DNA of 64,000 nucleotides, from contig JADBXZ010000009.1 in the NCBI GenBank assembly GCA_020403265.1, forward strand, positions 62,001-126,000, given 5' to 3'. The notes under the pieces were generated by a model. That model was not told the origin of the DNA, made no database searches, and was given only the letters and a program-made list of their open reading frames with translations. This DNA is from Bacteroidota bacterium (lineage in GTDB: Bacteria > Bacteroidota > Bacteroidia > B-17B0 > Aurantibacillaceae). The position numbers and the translations under genes were made by a program. Below are positions 44,207 through 53,762 of this stretch, one piece after another. The first letter of the stretch is position 1. Each line of letters starts with the position of its first letter.

Positions 44207-46123
44207 ATGGAAATAGTATTAAAGTATTGGTGGATTATTATTCCGGTTTTATTGCTGGTGTTTTACAAGGTGTTATTCAGATTGTTCGGAATAGTCATTA
44301 TTCCGGAAGATAAAATTGGATTGGTGACAAAGAAGTTTGTTTTGTTCGGAAAATCAGAATTGCCTCCGGGGCGCATTGTGGCTGTTGAAGGCGAAGCGGG
44401 TTTTCAAGCGCAGAGTTTAGCGCCGGGCATTTATTTTTGGAAATGGATTTGGCAATATGAAATTACCATGCAACCTTTAACCATTATCCCGCAAGGCAAA
44501 ATTGGGTTGTTGGTGGCAAAGGATGGTAAAGAATTAGAAACTGGTCGTATTTTGGCGCGCAAGGTGGAGTGTGATAGTTTTCAGGATGCAGTTGCATTTT
44601 TAACGAAAGGCGGCAGCAAAGGTCGTCAGAGTGCTTATATCACTGCCGGTACTTACCGTATCAATACCTTTTTATTTGAAATTTTTACAGTGGATATGTT
44701 TACGGTAAATGAAAACATGGTTGGGATTGTAACCACCTTAGATGGTTATCCGATTGAAGAAGGTAACATTGCAGGTAAAACAGTGGCAGGACATAATAAT
44801 TTTCAGGACACCGATGCTTTTCTAAGCGCAGGTGGTAATAAGGGTTTGCAGCCACAGGTAATTTTAGCCGGTAGTTACTATTTGAACCCTTGGTTTGCAA
44901 GCGTTGAGCAAATTAAAATGACCGAAATTCCGATTGGTTATGTAGGTGTAGTGATTTCTTATGTTGGACAAGAAGGTAAAGATTTAAGCGGCGCAGAATT
45001 TAAACACGGTAACATTGTAAGCAAAGGCGAAAAAGGTGTATGGGCAGAACCGTTAGGTCCCGGTAAGTATCCGGTAAATACTTACATCATGCGTGTAGAG
45101 TTGGTACCTACAACCAATTTAGTTTTAAATTGGGCCAATGCAAGAAGCGAGGCGCATCAATTAGATAAACATTTAAGTACCATTACCGTTCGAAGTAAAG
45201 ATGGTTTCCCTTTTAATTTAGATGTGAGTCAAATTATTCATATTCCAACCAACGAAGCGCCAAAAGTAATTGCACGTTTTGGAAACATGGTTAACCTAGT
45301 AGGGCAAGTACTTGAACCAACCATTGGAAATTATTTCAGAAACTCTGCGCAAGATAGCGATGTAATTGCTTTTTTAAGCAGCCGTAAAGAACGACAAGAT
45401 GCAGCGAAGAAACGAATCAGTGAGGTGTTGGATCAATACAATGTGAATGGTGTTGACACCTTAATTGGCGACATTGTACCACCTGAAAGTTTAATGAAGA
45501 CCTTAACCGATAGAAAAATTGCGGAGGAACAAAACACCACGTTTGAAACACAGAAAAAAGCAGAGGTAACCCGCCAGGCTTTAGAAAAGGAAACAGCCGT
45601 AGCCGATATGCAAAAAGAAATTGTGAAGGCAGACCAAGGGGTATTAATTAGTGAGCGTATTGCCGATGCAGCAGTGAAGAAAGCAACCGGTGAGGCGCAG
45701 GGGGTAAAAATATCGTCTAATGCAGAGGCAGATCGTTTAAAAGTGATTGCGGCGGCAGAAGCAGAGCGTACCAAATTAGCAGCCAATGCTGAAGCCGAAA
45801 AAATTAAGGCTTTAGCTAATGCGGATGCCGAGAAGATAACAGTGACCGGTAATGCGGAGGCCAATAAAATTTTAGCGATTGGAAAATCAAACGCCGAAAG
45901 TTATAAATTAAGTGTAGAGGCCATGGGTGGCGATAATTTTACCAAGTTAAAAGTAACCGAACAAATAGGTAAAGAGCGCATTAAAATTATACCTGAAGTT
46001 TTAATTACCGGCGGGGGAGAAGGTCAGAACGGTCCTATTAATGGCTTGTTGGGTTTGCAATTATTGGATGGGATAATGGAAAGAGGTAAGAAGGAAGGTA
46101 ATATTGATAAAGACACTAAGTAA
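44207..46123 (+). CDS. SPFH/flotillin-like membrane protein
   Basis: A 638-residue protein. An N-terminal helix (YWWIIIPVLLLVFYKVLF) is followed by a long beta-rich section and an SPFH/band 7 domain in the middle (around VRSKDGFPFNLDVSQIIHI and VNLVGQVLEPTIGNYFRN). A charged Ala/Glu-rich coiled coil follows (ADRLKVIAAAEAERTK, ANAEAEKIKALANADAEK), typical of flotillin heptads. Such proteins form membrane microdomain scaffolds. The N-terminal repeated beta module, seen in YPIEEGNIAGKTVAGHNNFQ and GRILARKVECDSFQ, is a Bacteroidota-type extension. No NfeD partner is adjacent. Confidence 0.85.
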   Translation: MEIVLKYWWIIIPVLLLVFYKVLFRLFGIVIIPEDKIGLVTKKFVLFGKSELPPGRIVAVEGEAGFQAQSLAPGIYFWKWIWQYEITMQPLTIIPQGKIGLLVAKDGKELETGRILARKVECDSFQDAVAFLTKGGSKGRQSAYITAGTYRINTFLFEIFTVDMFTVNENMVGIVTTLDGYPIEEGNIAGKTVAGHNNFQDTDAFLSAGGNKGLQPQVILAGSYYLNPWFASVEQIKMTEIPIGYVGVVISYVGQEGKDLSGAEFKHGNIVSKGEKGVWAEPLGPGKYPVNTYIMRVELVPTTNLVLNWANARSEAHQLDKHLSTITVRSKDGFPFNLDVSQIIHIPTNEAPKVIARFGNMVNLVGQVLEPTIGNYFRNSAQDSDVIAFLSSRKERQDAAKKRISEVLDQYNVNGVDTLIGDIVPPESLMKTLTDRKIAEEQNTTFETQKKAEVTRQALEKETAVADMQKEIVKADQGVLISERIADAAVKKATGEAQGVKISSNAEADRLKVIAAAEAERTKLAANAEAEKIKALANADAEKITVTGNAEANKILAIGKSNAESYKLSVEAMGGDNFTKLKVTEQIGKERIKIIPEVLITGGGEGQNGPINGLLGLQLLDGIMERGKKEGNIDKDTK

Positions 46124-46340
46124 GATTGAAATACAACGTGAAGGATTATTATGCTCGCTTTGGTTAGAGCAAAACTTTATGGTTAATGGCATATTTAGTT
46201 CAATTAATAAGGCATCGGAAATGTCTTTGATTCTTTCAAAAAACAGTGAATTGCAAACACGTTGCGTTCAATGTGATAATTATTGAAGCAAAAAAGCATG
46301 TAATTTTTAAAATTTTAGTTTATAAATAAATTGAAGGGTA

Positions 46341-48857
46341 TTAATTAAATTTTTGTGAGGACAGTTTTTCAATTTCCAGATGTTGGAATATGTAATTTAG
46401 CATACCATTTTTTAATTCGCCCTTTTTATTTTCAATTACATAGATAAATTCTTGTATTTTTTTGTTTTCTGAATATATCTCTTGTTTCAAAACATCCTTG
46501 AAGTTTAAAATATCGAGTAATTTAATAGTAATATCTGATAAGCAATAAAGTCCAGTCCAATTATTTATAACTATAACACTTTCTGCAAATTTCTCAATAT
46601 TTGCAAAAGTGCCCATAATTAAAGTTAGTAAACTATTTTTTATATAATGGTTTTCGCACACAAAATGATAATTTGATATAATTTGAAATAATCTCCATAA
46701 GTCTTCTTTAAAAATGTTTGTAGAACTATCGAGCTTAATTTTGTATCCCTGAATAAAATAACATATTTGTTCGATGATGACGGATTTTTCAAAATCCAAC
46801 TTGTTGCTATTTTCAGAAAATTCATGACAAAGGAAACCAATTTCAGAATAGTAAGGGTATTCACCTTCATGCAAAACCTTTAAAAAGTAATTATGAAAGT
46901 CTGAATCAAATACTCTTTGGAGTTGTTTTTTTAATGAAAATATGTAAATATATAAGCGCTTCTCATTTATATTAGATTTAGGCAAAATTAAATTTTCAAA
47001 ATAGAATAGGATTTTTAATCTTACAGCCATTATAACGGGATCATTAATGTCGTCAAATAATTTCCCGGTTTTGTAAAACATATTCGAAATTGAAGAGATT
47101 GATTTGTTTTCAATCCAATAGTTTATTTTTTCCTTAATTTCTCGTACTTCCAATTTCAACACATCATCAAACTCCGCATTACTTAATTCTGCGTGAGGAA
47201 AAATTTTTGTAAAATAAAAATCAAAATAATTATCGTTACAAATACAATATTTATTAAGTGTTGATCTGAAATTGTTTTTATCAAATAGAAACTTAATAAT
47301 TCCGAATATAGGATTAACCATATCATTCTGAATATTCAGAAGATCTTTGTTGTCTTTGAGATAATCGGATAAAATTGTCTCATTAATTTTTGTTGGAATA
47401 AGTGATAAATCACTATTATTATCTGATTTAAAAAAAAGCTCCTTTGAGAAGTAAATCAATTTAGCCACTTGTGGATACTTGTACCTTAATAATTCAATAA
47501 AATATAGAGAAGTTAACTCAAATTCCTTAAAATTTGTGGAGTATGATTCCTTGAATATTGCAGTGAATTTCTTTACATCTCGTATATTCTTAATGAATTT
47601 AGTAAGTTGAATATCTTTCCGTGTTGTTATGTGTCGTATTCTACGTTTAAAAACTACTAAGTCATTATTTAATGTACCTATATAATAAAAGAACAATTGA
47701 TGTACTTTTTCTAAATCAGTGTATATTAATTCAGCTTCGTAAAAGATAATTTTATCTAAATAGGAGTTATAGTTATAATAATTTTCTTGCTTTAATGCAT
47801 ATATTATGTTTTCTCTATCATAAGCCAAAACAAATTTTAGTCCTTTGAAGTTAATAGTATTACGGATCAATTTTAGAAAATTTACTATTTCTCTATTATT
47901 TAGTCTGTCTAAATCATCTATAACAATATAAAAACATCTATTACTTCTTTCTATAGCTTTGTTTATTCTATTTAAGTTATATGAATAAGTATTATTATTG
48001 AAAATTTTATTAATTGTAGAATAAACATAATCCTTTAAATTGCCTGAAGAATTTATGGAGGTGCTTTCAAATAAACTATCAATCCAATAATTTAAATTAC
48101 CGTCATATTTTCCAAACTCTTTGTTTAAAGTTATTTGCAATTCTTTTTCAATCCCATCAATTTTGTCATACAAGCGCCATGGATTAAATTCAATAACAAC
48201 ATTTTTAGAATCTTTTTTCAGCATTTCGATTAACAGATTTAAGAAAAATGTTTTACCGCTTCCCCATTCTGAATTAATCGCAAAACAGATAGCTTCTGAA
48301 TTATTGCTATTAACTAAAGTTTTATAAAAACTTTGAACTTCTTTTTCTCTTTCCAGCAAATCTAGTTTCTCTTCGACTGATTGATTTATCATTATATTTT
48401 TACCTCGAACAAGAATGATAGGAAATATAATGAAATGTAAAATTGAAAGTATAAGTAGAGAATCTGAAAATATAAGTAGAGAATCTGGAAATTTAGACTT
48501 TAAAGTGTAAATATTATTGGAGTCGTTAAATCTATAAAGCAAATAGGAAATAATCCATATAAAGAATACATAAATTAAATAGTAATTTGGAGTGTAGTTA
48601 TTATTTTTTTTACTTATAAAGTATAGTATCGATAAAACTATCGAAATAGCTGTAAAACAATTAATAATCAAAGGATTAACATGATTCAAAAAGAAATCAT
48701 TTAGCTCCATAAATTTGTTTTTTAGATCATCTCTGAAATAAATGGTTAAAAAAATTGGTGATGTATATTTTATAAATGAAGATAGAGTAAGATTCTCTAA
48801 AATATTACTCAATATCCTATTGAAATTAGTTTTAATATTAACCACTTTTTTATTCAT
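46341..48857 (-). CDS. KAP family P-loop NTPase with N-terminal membrane helices
   Basis: An 838-residue protein. Three to four hydrophobic helices occupy about residues 60-155, followed by a KAP domain. Walker A is EWGSGKTFFLN (about 197-207), the KAP motif is IEFNPWRLYD, and Walker B is YIVIDDLDRLNNRE (about 315). A helical C-terminal half follows. KAP NTPases (PF07693) are membrane-associated and patchily distributed; many occur in phage-defence or plasmid contexts, but cellular roles also exist. The gene is very AT-rich compared with its neighbours, stands alone and faces large gaps on both sides, so transfer is likely. Function unknown. Confidence 0.85.
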   Translation of the reverse strand: MNKKVVNIKTNFNRILSNILENLTLSSFIKYTSPIFLTIYFRDDLKNKFMELNDFFLNHVNPLIINCFTAISIVLSILYFISKKNNNYTPNYYLIYVFFIWIISYLLYRFNDSNNIYTLKSKFPDSLLIFSDSLLILSILHFIIFPIILVRGKNIMINQSVEEKLDLLEREKEVQSFYKTLVNSNNSEAICFAINSEWGSGKTFFLNLLIEMLKKDSKNVVIEFNPWRLYDKIDGIEKELQITLNKEFGKYDGNLNYWIDSLFESTSINSSGNLKDYVYSTINKIFNNNTYSYNLNRINKAIERSNRCFYIVIDDLDRLNNREIVNFLKLIRNTINFKGLKFVLAYDRENIIYALKQENYYNYNSYLDKIIFYEAELIYTDLEKVHQLFFYYIGTLNNDLVVFKRRIRHITTRKDIQLTKFIKNIRDVKKFTAIFKESYSTNFKEFELTSLYFIELLRYKYPQVAKLIYFSKELFFKSDNNSDLSLIPTKINETILSDYLKDNKDLLNIQNDMVNPIFGIIKFLFDKNNFRSTLNKYCICNDNYFDFYFTKIFPHAELSNAEFDDVLKLEVREIKEKINYWIENKSISSISNMFYKTGKLFDDINDPVIMAVRLKILFYFENLILPKSNINEKRLYIYIFSLKKQLQRVFDSDFHNYFLKVLHEGEYPYYSEIGFLCHEFSENSNKLDFEKSVIIEQICYFIQGYKIKLDSSTNIFKEDLWRLFQIISNYHFVCENHYIKNSLLTLIMGTFANIEKFAESVIVINNWTGLYCLSDITIKLLDILNFKDVLKQEIYSENKKIQEFIYVIENKKGELKNGMLNYIFQHLEIEKLSSQKFN

Positions 48858-49185
48858 TATTTTATTTCTATGATATATAAAACAAAGTATAGAGAGAATA
48901 ACAAAAAAGTTATCCTATACGGAGCTAAAATCTATTTTCTTTATTTTTATAACTTCTGTTTTTTATTCTTTTGGCAAAAATTTAATACTAAAGTTAGCCA
49001 AGTAATGGGTTGTAGATGGCTATAATTTGTAGTATTTTAGATTTTCTGCTACGCATAGTATACCCAAGGCTACCGCACGAATCCCTTAGTGTGGTGGATT
49101 AAATAAAGGAAGATAATTTTACACTCTACAAAGGAAATCTTTTAATCATTTTGCAGTAAAAATTCTACTTCTGTTCACTTAATAT
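48858..49185. other. Non-coding gap
   Basis: A 328-bp gap between the KAP NTPase start and the TPR gene stop. I see no conserved frame, no match to the missing SpoIIE domain of the TPR gene, and no clear promoter box in front of the KAP gene. Confidence 0.5.
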
Positions 49186-50640
49186 TTATAATCTCCTTAA
49201 CTCTTCAATTTTTTTGGCGGTAAGGTTTTCGTTTGGCAGCATGGTTAATTGGATGCGCTTTGCGTAATGAATGGAGTCCAGTATTTCCCGTTGCTTTTCT
49301 TCAACCAAATATTTTTGATGTAAAATTATTTTGTTTGCTTTTTGTTTTTGTTTGTAATTACGGTACATAAATAAAATTAGAATTAAAACTAAAATAAATC
49401 CAACAATAAAATAGTTTCTTTCCTTTTCACGTTGCTTAAGTTGCTGTTGGGTTACTAGATCTTTTTTTTCTTGAGCTAATTTCGCCTCCAATTCTTTTTT
49501 CTCGTAAATATATTGTACGTCTTTTCTTATGGCTAACTTTTGTACCTCTTTGTTATTCATGCTGTCGCGCATTTTAATTTCCAAATTAAACATTTCATAA
49601 GCCAGTTTATAGTTCTGTTGTTTTTCGTAAACACGTTTTAAAGTGTTAGCAGAGTTCATAATTATTTTAGGGCTTGTAATTTTAACTGCTGTATCAAATC
49701 CTTGTTTGGCAAAGCCATAGGCTTTAACTAAATCGTTTATTTCTAAATAACATTGTGCCAAATTGTCTAACGTATTAGCAATGGCTTTTTTATCCAATAA
49801 TTTCATGGAAATATCTAAACTTTTATTAAAAAAATTAATGGCTTTTGGTAGTTGACTTGTACGCTTAAAAGTTGTACCGATGTTGTTGTAGCATTGCGAA
49901 ATACCTACTAAATCATTTAATTCCTCTTTGATTTTTAAACTTTTGTAAAAATAATCTAAGGCTTCTGTTTTATTTCCTTTTATCTGGTAGATTATGCCTA
50001 TAAAATTATAGGCATGAGCTATGCCGTTTCTATCTTTATTTTTTTCACTCACTAGGAGGGATTTTTGATAGTATCTCAGCGCTGCCTCATGATCATTGAG
50101 TTTTTTATAAACATTACCAATATTGATATAGCAAGCTATTAAAGCTTCAATATTTTCTTCAACCTCTAGTATTTTTAAACTTTGGTGATAATAATCAAGC
50201 GCTCTGTTTAAGTCACCTTGATTATCATAAGTGCCACCAATGTTGATTAAACAGGCGGCGTAATTTTTTTTATCTCCAAGTTTTTCATAAACAACTAAGG
50301 CCTGGTTAAATAATTCAAGTGAATTAATTATATCACCATGAATTTGATTAATACTGGCTTTGTTATTCAAGCTGGTAGCATAATTGCGATGATAAAAGGT
50401 GTCTAACGTTGTACGTAACGAAGTTAAATGTTTTCCGGAAATTTGAATTAATATATTGTAACATTCCCCCCACACTGTCATGTCGGTTTCATGATCAATG
50501 CAATAATTTACCGCTGCGATTTTTGCTGAGTCATTCTTTAATAAAGACAATTTTATTTTCAATGAATCAAGTTTACTGTTTTGACCAAACAGACCAAATT
50601 GAGTAAACAGAAGTAGAGTAAAATATACTGTTTTTTTCAT
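49186..50640 (-). CDS. TPR sensor protein ending at the SpoIIE linker (output domain missing)
   Basis: A 484-residue protein with a signal peptide (LLLFTQFGLFGQ), about seven tetratricopeptide repeats (such as ACLINIGGTYDNQGDLNRALDYYHQSL), a transmembrane helix (YFIVGFILVLILILFMY) and a coiled coil. It ends just after EEKQREILDSIHYAKRIQ and MLPNENLTAKKIEELRRL. That YAKRIQ motif normally leads directly into a SpoIIE phosphatase domain, as in the gene at 40349. Here the stop follows within 25 residues and the downstream gap contains no remnant I could see. It is either a truncated gene or a dominant-negative/adaptor form. Confidence 0.85.
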   Translation of the reverse strand: MKKTVYFTLLLFTQFGLFGQNSKLDSLKIKLSLLKNDSAKIAAVNYCIDHETDMTVWGECYNILIQISGKHLTSLRTTLDTFYHRNYATSLNNKASINQIHGDIINSLELFNQALVVYEKLGDKKNYAACLINIGGTYDNQGDLNRALDYYHQSLKILEVEENIEALIACYINIGNVYKKLNDHEAALRYYQKSLLVSEKNKDRNGIAHAYNFIGIIYQIKGNKTEALDYFYKSLKIKEELNDLVGISQCYNNIGTTFKRTSQLPKAINFFNKSLDISMKLLDKKAIANTLDNLAQCYLEINDLVKAYGFAKQGFDTAVKITSPKIIMNSANTLKRVYEKQQNYKLAYEMFNLEIKMRDSMNNKEVQKLAIRKDVQYIYEKKELEAKLAQEKKDLVTQQQLKQREKERNYFIVGFILVLILILFMYRNYKQKQKANKIILHQKYLVEEKQREILDSIHYAKRIQLTMLPNENLTAKKIEELRRL

Positions 50641-50667
50641 TATTAAAGAATTAGTATTAAAGTCAAA

Positions 50668-51204
50668 TCAGTTCTTTTTGGCAATTTTGATATGCTCTAA
50701 ATGGTGCAGACAATGCCAGCTGTAAAGCCCAAGAAAATCATATAGTTTAAATTCTTTTTGATATTGAGGGTGCAAATAGCTTTTGTTAAAGTCATCCTTA
50801 TTCATTGAATTTAGTAAGGTGGTAAACCTATTATGCACACCTAAGATAATTGACAAACTCGATTCAATGGGTTCGTTAACCGTATCGGCTAATTCTGCAA
50901 ATAATTGTTCAGGATAAGGTTTAATAGTTGGTTGATGTTCAGTTAATGCTAATTTTAAACGAATTAGCCCATTCATATGGCTATCCGCACAATGATGTAC
51001 AACTTGTTTTATACTCCAGCCATTTGCACGGTAGGTTTTTTGTAAATCTGTTTCTGTTAAACCCTTTGTTTCATTAACCAGTAATTCATAAAAATTACGA
51101 ATGGTTAAAATTTCATTTTTTACCTTCGTTTCATTATAAAAAAGGGTAGCCTTATAATCCCCAATGGGGTAGCGCAATTTATCGTCGTCATTGGTTGTAT
51201 GCAT
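50668..51204 (-). CDS. DinB/YfiT-family protein (bacillithiol S-transferase-like)
   Basis: A 178-residue four-helix metal-binding protein. RYPIGDYKA at the start, WSIKQVVHHCADSHMNGL in the middle and YSWHCLHHLEHIKIAKK at the end supply the three histidines of the DinB/YfiT metal site. YfiT-like proteins include bacillithiol S-transferases and putative metal-dependent hydrolases; whether this organism makes bacillithiol is unknown. Length is normal. It follows the TPR gene on the same strand but is upstream of it by 27 bases. Confidence 0.87.
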   Translation of the reverse strand: MHTTNDDDKLRYPIGDYKATLFYNETKVKNEILTIRNFYELLVNETKGLTETDLQKTYRANGWSIKQVVHHCADSHMNGLIRLKLALTEHQPTIKPYPEQLFAELADTVNEPIESSLSIILGVHNRFTTLLNSMNKDDFNKSYLHPQYQKEFKLYDFLGLYSWHCLHHLEHIKIAKKN

Positions 51205-51428
51205 GTTGTAAATTTAATTATTTTTTACGGAATTAACATGGCGCAAAGCGTGTTAAATGGTTATTCAAATGCTTTATTAAAACAATAGTTTGCTTCGTAG
51301 TTACTTGATTTTTGACTAGTCGGATTGTGTTTGTTTTAACTTTATCTTTTCAAGGCGATCCTAAATTTCTCAGTTTTTAAACTGACTTTTGTTAGTTAAT
51401 CTTTATTTTTTTCAATGAACTTTGTTAA
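51205..51428. promoter_or_regulatory. Divergent intergenic region with a TCAGTT/AACTGA inverted repeat
   Basis: A 224-bp region between the YfiT gene and the ABC export operon. An inverted repeat TCAGTT-TTTA-AACTGA lies at 51370-51385, and GAACTTTG, one mismatch from the -7 consensus, sits four bases before the ATG at 51429. The repeat may be an operator or a hairpin. Confidence 0.35.
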
Positions 51429-52511
51429 ATGAAAGGTTTAAACTACTTTAGTTTACTAGTATTATTAATAAGTGCTTGCGGTAAAAAGCAAGAAACGATT
51501 AAACCGGAATTAACATCCATCACGGAATCGGTTTATGCAAGCGGGTATTTAAAGAGTGAAAATCAGTATCAGGTCTTTCCGTCTGTTAACGGTGTTATTT
51601 CAAAAATTTATGTAGAAGAGGGAGACACGGTAACTACTGGCGAACCTTTGATGTTATTAGCGCATGATACACAACGCTATTCTAAGGAAAATGCACAATT
51701 AGCCGAACGTTTAAACGATGTTAAGGAGAATGAAGGAAAGAAATTAGATGCGCAGTTAACCGTTGAACTGGCAAAGAACAAACTACTCTTTGATTCGAGT
51801 TTGTTTTTTCGTCAAAAAGCGCTTTGGGAACAAAAAATCGGAACAAAGGTTGAGTTGGAGCAAAAGGAAGTAGCTTATGCAGCTTCGAAAAGTAATTATT
51901 TCTCGGCACTTATTCGTCAGCGCGATTTGCTTAAACAACTTGAGTTTAATTCGAATCAATCCAAGAACAATTTAAAAATATCTGATCAACTTGAAAGCGA
52001 TTTTACCATTAAAAGTGAAGTTAATGGCAGAGTGTATGCACTTTATAAATCAGTCGGGGAGTGGGTTGGGGTGCAAACACCATTAGCTATTTTGGGCGAC
52101 GCTAAACAATTTCGCTTACAAATGCGAATTGATGAATATGATATCTTAAAAATTAAAATCGGTCAGGATGTTTTGGTAACCATGGACAGTTATAAAGGTA
52201 AAGTGTTTATGGCGTCTGTTTCCAAAATAAATCCTTTAATGAACGAAAAAACAAAGTCATTTACCATTGAGGCTAAATTTAGTGATCCGCCGGAGAAACT
52301 ATACCCGAACCTTACATTTGAAGCCAACATTATTATCCAAAAAAAGGACAACGTTATAATTGTGCCTAATCGTTATTTTGTAAACGATTCAACGCTTCTT
52401 TTATCAAATGGCGAGAGCGTAAAGGTAATTACCGGACTGAAAGATTATCGTTGCACAGAAATATTAAAAGGTGTTGCAATAACGGATGAACTACTAATGC
52501 CTGAAGAATGA
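51429..52511 (+). CDS. HlyD/MacA-type periplasmic adaptor, lipoprotein
   Basis: A 360-residue membrane fusion protein with lipoprotein signal FSLLVLLISAC. A biotinyl-lipoyl half (GVISKIYVEEGDTVTTGEPLMLL), an alpha-helical hairpin (about residues 90-180), the second lipoyl half (INGR-type segment EVNGRVYALYKSVGEWVG) and a beta-barrel domain follow. It bridges an inner-membrane ABC exporter to an outer-membrane channel. The stop overlaps the permease start by four bases (ATGA). No TolC-type gene is adjacent. The substrate is unknown. Confidence 0.88.
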   Translation: MKGLNYFSLLVLLISACGKKQETIKPELTSITESVYASGYLKSENQYQVFPSVNGVISKIYVEEGDTVTTGEPLMLLAHDTQRYSKENAQLAERLNDVKENEGKKLDAQLTVELAKNKLLFDSSLFFRQKALWEQKIGTKVELEQKEVAYAASKSNYFSALIRQRDLLKQLEFNSNQSKNNLKISDQLESDFTIKSEVNGRVYALYKSVGEWVGVQTPLAILGDAKQFRLQMRIDEYDILKIKIGQDVLVTMDSYKGKVFMASVSKINPLMNEKTKSFTIEAKFSDPPEKLYPNLTFEANIIIQKKDNVIIVPNRYFVNDSTLLLSNGESVKVITGLKDYRCTEILKGVAITDELLMPEE

Positions 52512-53761
52512 AGTATCAATTAATTTTTAAACTATCAAAAGCTTTGTTGTTAGCCAGAGTTAAGCAAACATCTGTAGCTGCTATAGGCGTTACGTTTAGC
52601 ATTATGATGTTTATTGCACTTTTAAGTTTTATGACGGGTTTAAACGATTTGTTGGATGGATTAGTGGTTAACAGAACACCCCATGTTAGATTATACAATG
52701 AATTAAAACCGGCTTTAACTCAACCGGTAGATAAATTAAAGTTGAAAAGTTATCATTTTATACATTCTGTTAAACCGAAGGCAAGTAAAACAGAACTATA
52801 CAATGTAGCCTCCATAAGCACTGAGCTGTCAAGAGATCCAAGGGTTTTAGGGATTTCACCACGCATCACTACCCCAATTTTTTATAACATTGGCAATACC
52901 AATTTATCGGGTGTCATCAATGGATTGGATGTTGTAAAAGAAAGTGAGTTATTTTCATTTAGTGATTATGTGGTGGAAGGCAAAGAACTGGACTTAAAAA
53001 ATGTTCCGAATAGCATTATACTAGGTAAGGGTGTAGCAGAAAAAATGTTGGTCACGGTTGGCGACGTAATTAGTATAACCACACCTAACGGCGAACAATT
53101 TTCATTAAAAGTGGTTGGCTTTTTTCAATCTGGCTTATTGGATTTAGATAAGGTACAAAGCTATGCCTCGGTTAGCACAACTCAAAAGTTAATAGGTGCT
53201 TCCAATGATTACATTACTGATTTACAAGTAAAGTTAAAAAACATCTTATTGGCGCCTGCACTTGCAAAGGAGTATGCAAAACGTTTTGAGTTGGATGCCA
53301 TTGATATCCAAACAGCTAATTCTCAATTCGAAACCGGAAGTTCTGTTAGAACCATTATTTCATATGCTGTAGGGATTACCCTCCTGATAGTAGCGGGGTT
53401 TGGCATTTATAACATTTTAAATATGATGATTTACGAGAAGATGGATTCGATTGCGATTATGAAGGCTACAGGGTTTTCAGGCCGTGATGTGAGATATGTA
53501 TTTATCACCATCGCTTTATCTATTGGTTTAGTAGGCGGTTTGCTTGGTTTACTATTTGGGTATGGTTTATCGGCTTTAATTGATCAAATTCCATTTAACA
53601 CAATGGCGCTGCCAACAATTAAAACTTATCCAATCAATTATAGTTTTAAATTTTATTTAATTGGTGCTATTTTTTCTGTCATCACAACGTATTTAGCCGG
53701 GTATTTTCCTTCACGGAAAGCAAGTAGGATAGACCCGGTGGTTATTATTAGAGGAAAGTAA
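52508..53761 (+). CDS. ABC transporter permease (MacB/LolE-type, FtsX domain)
   Basis: A 417-residue protein. One N-terminal helix (TSVAAIGVTFSIMMFIALLSF) is followed by a periplasmic MacB-like domain (about residues 45-270), then three C-terminal helices of an FtsX domain. Those include AVGITLLIVAGFGIYNILNM, the coupling-helix region EKMDSIAIMKATGFSGRDV, and a final SRKASRIDPVVIIRGK. It uses the mechanotransmission mechanism of MacB/LolCDE exporters. It is placed between the adaptor and the ATPase, forming a complete inner-membrane part of a tripartite system. Confidence 0.9.
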   Translation: MKYQLIFKLSKALLLARVKQTSVAAIGVTFSIMMFIALLSFMTGLNDLLDGLVVNRTPHVRLYNELKPALTQPVDKLKLKSYHFIHSVKPKASKTELYNVASISTELSRDPRVLGISPRITTPIFYNIGNTNLSGVINGLDVVKESELFSFSDYVVEGKELDLKNVPNSIILGKGVAEKMLVTVGDVISITTPNGEQFSLKVVGFFQSGLLDLDKVQSYASVSTTQKLIGASNDYITDLQVKLKNILLAPALAKEYAKRFELDAIDIQTANSQFETGSSVRTIISYAVGITLLIVAGFGIYNILNMMIYEKMDSIAIMKATGFSGRDVRYVFITIALSIGLVGGLLGLLFGYGLSALIDQIPFNTMALPTIKTYPINYSFKFYLIGAIFSVITTYLAGYFPSRKASRIDPVVIIRGK

Positions 53762-53762
53762 C

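Noticed and set aside
45433-45864. Minus-strand 143-residue ORF rich in Ala/Ser
   Set aside because: It is a mirror of the Ala/Glu repeat coding of the SPFH protein, a frequent artefact.
46104-46286. Plus-strand 60-residue ORF after the SPFH gene
   Set aside because: It overlaps the SPFH C-terminus in another frame, has no recognisable features and no promoter box.
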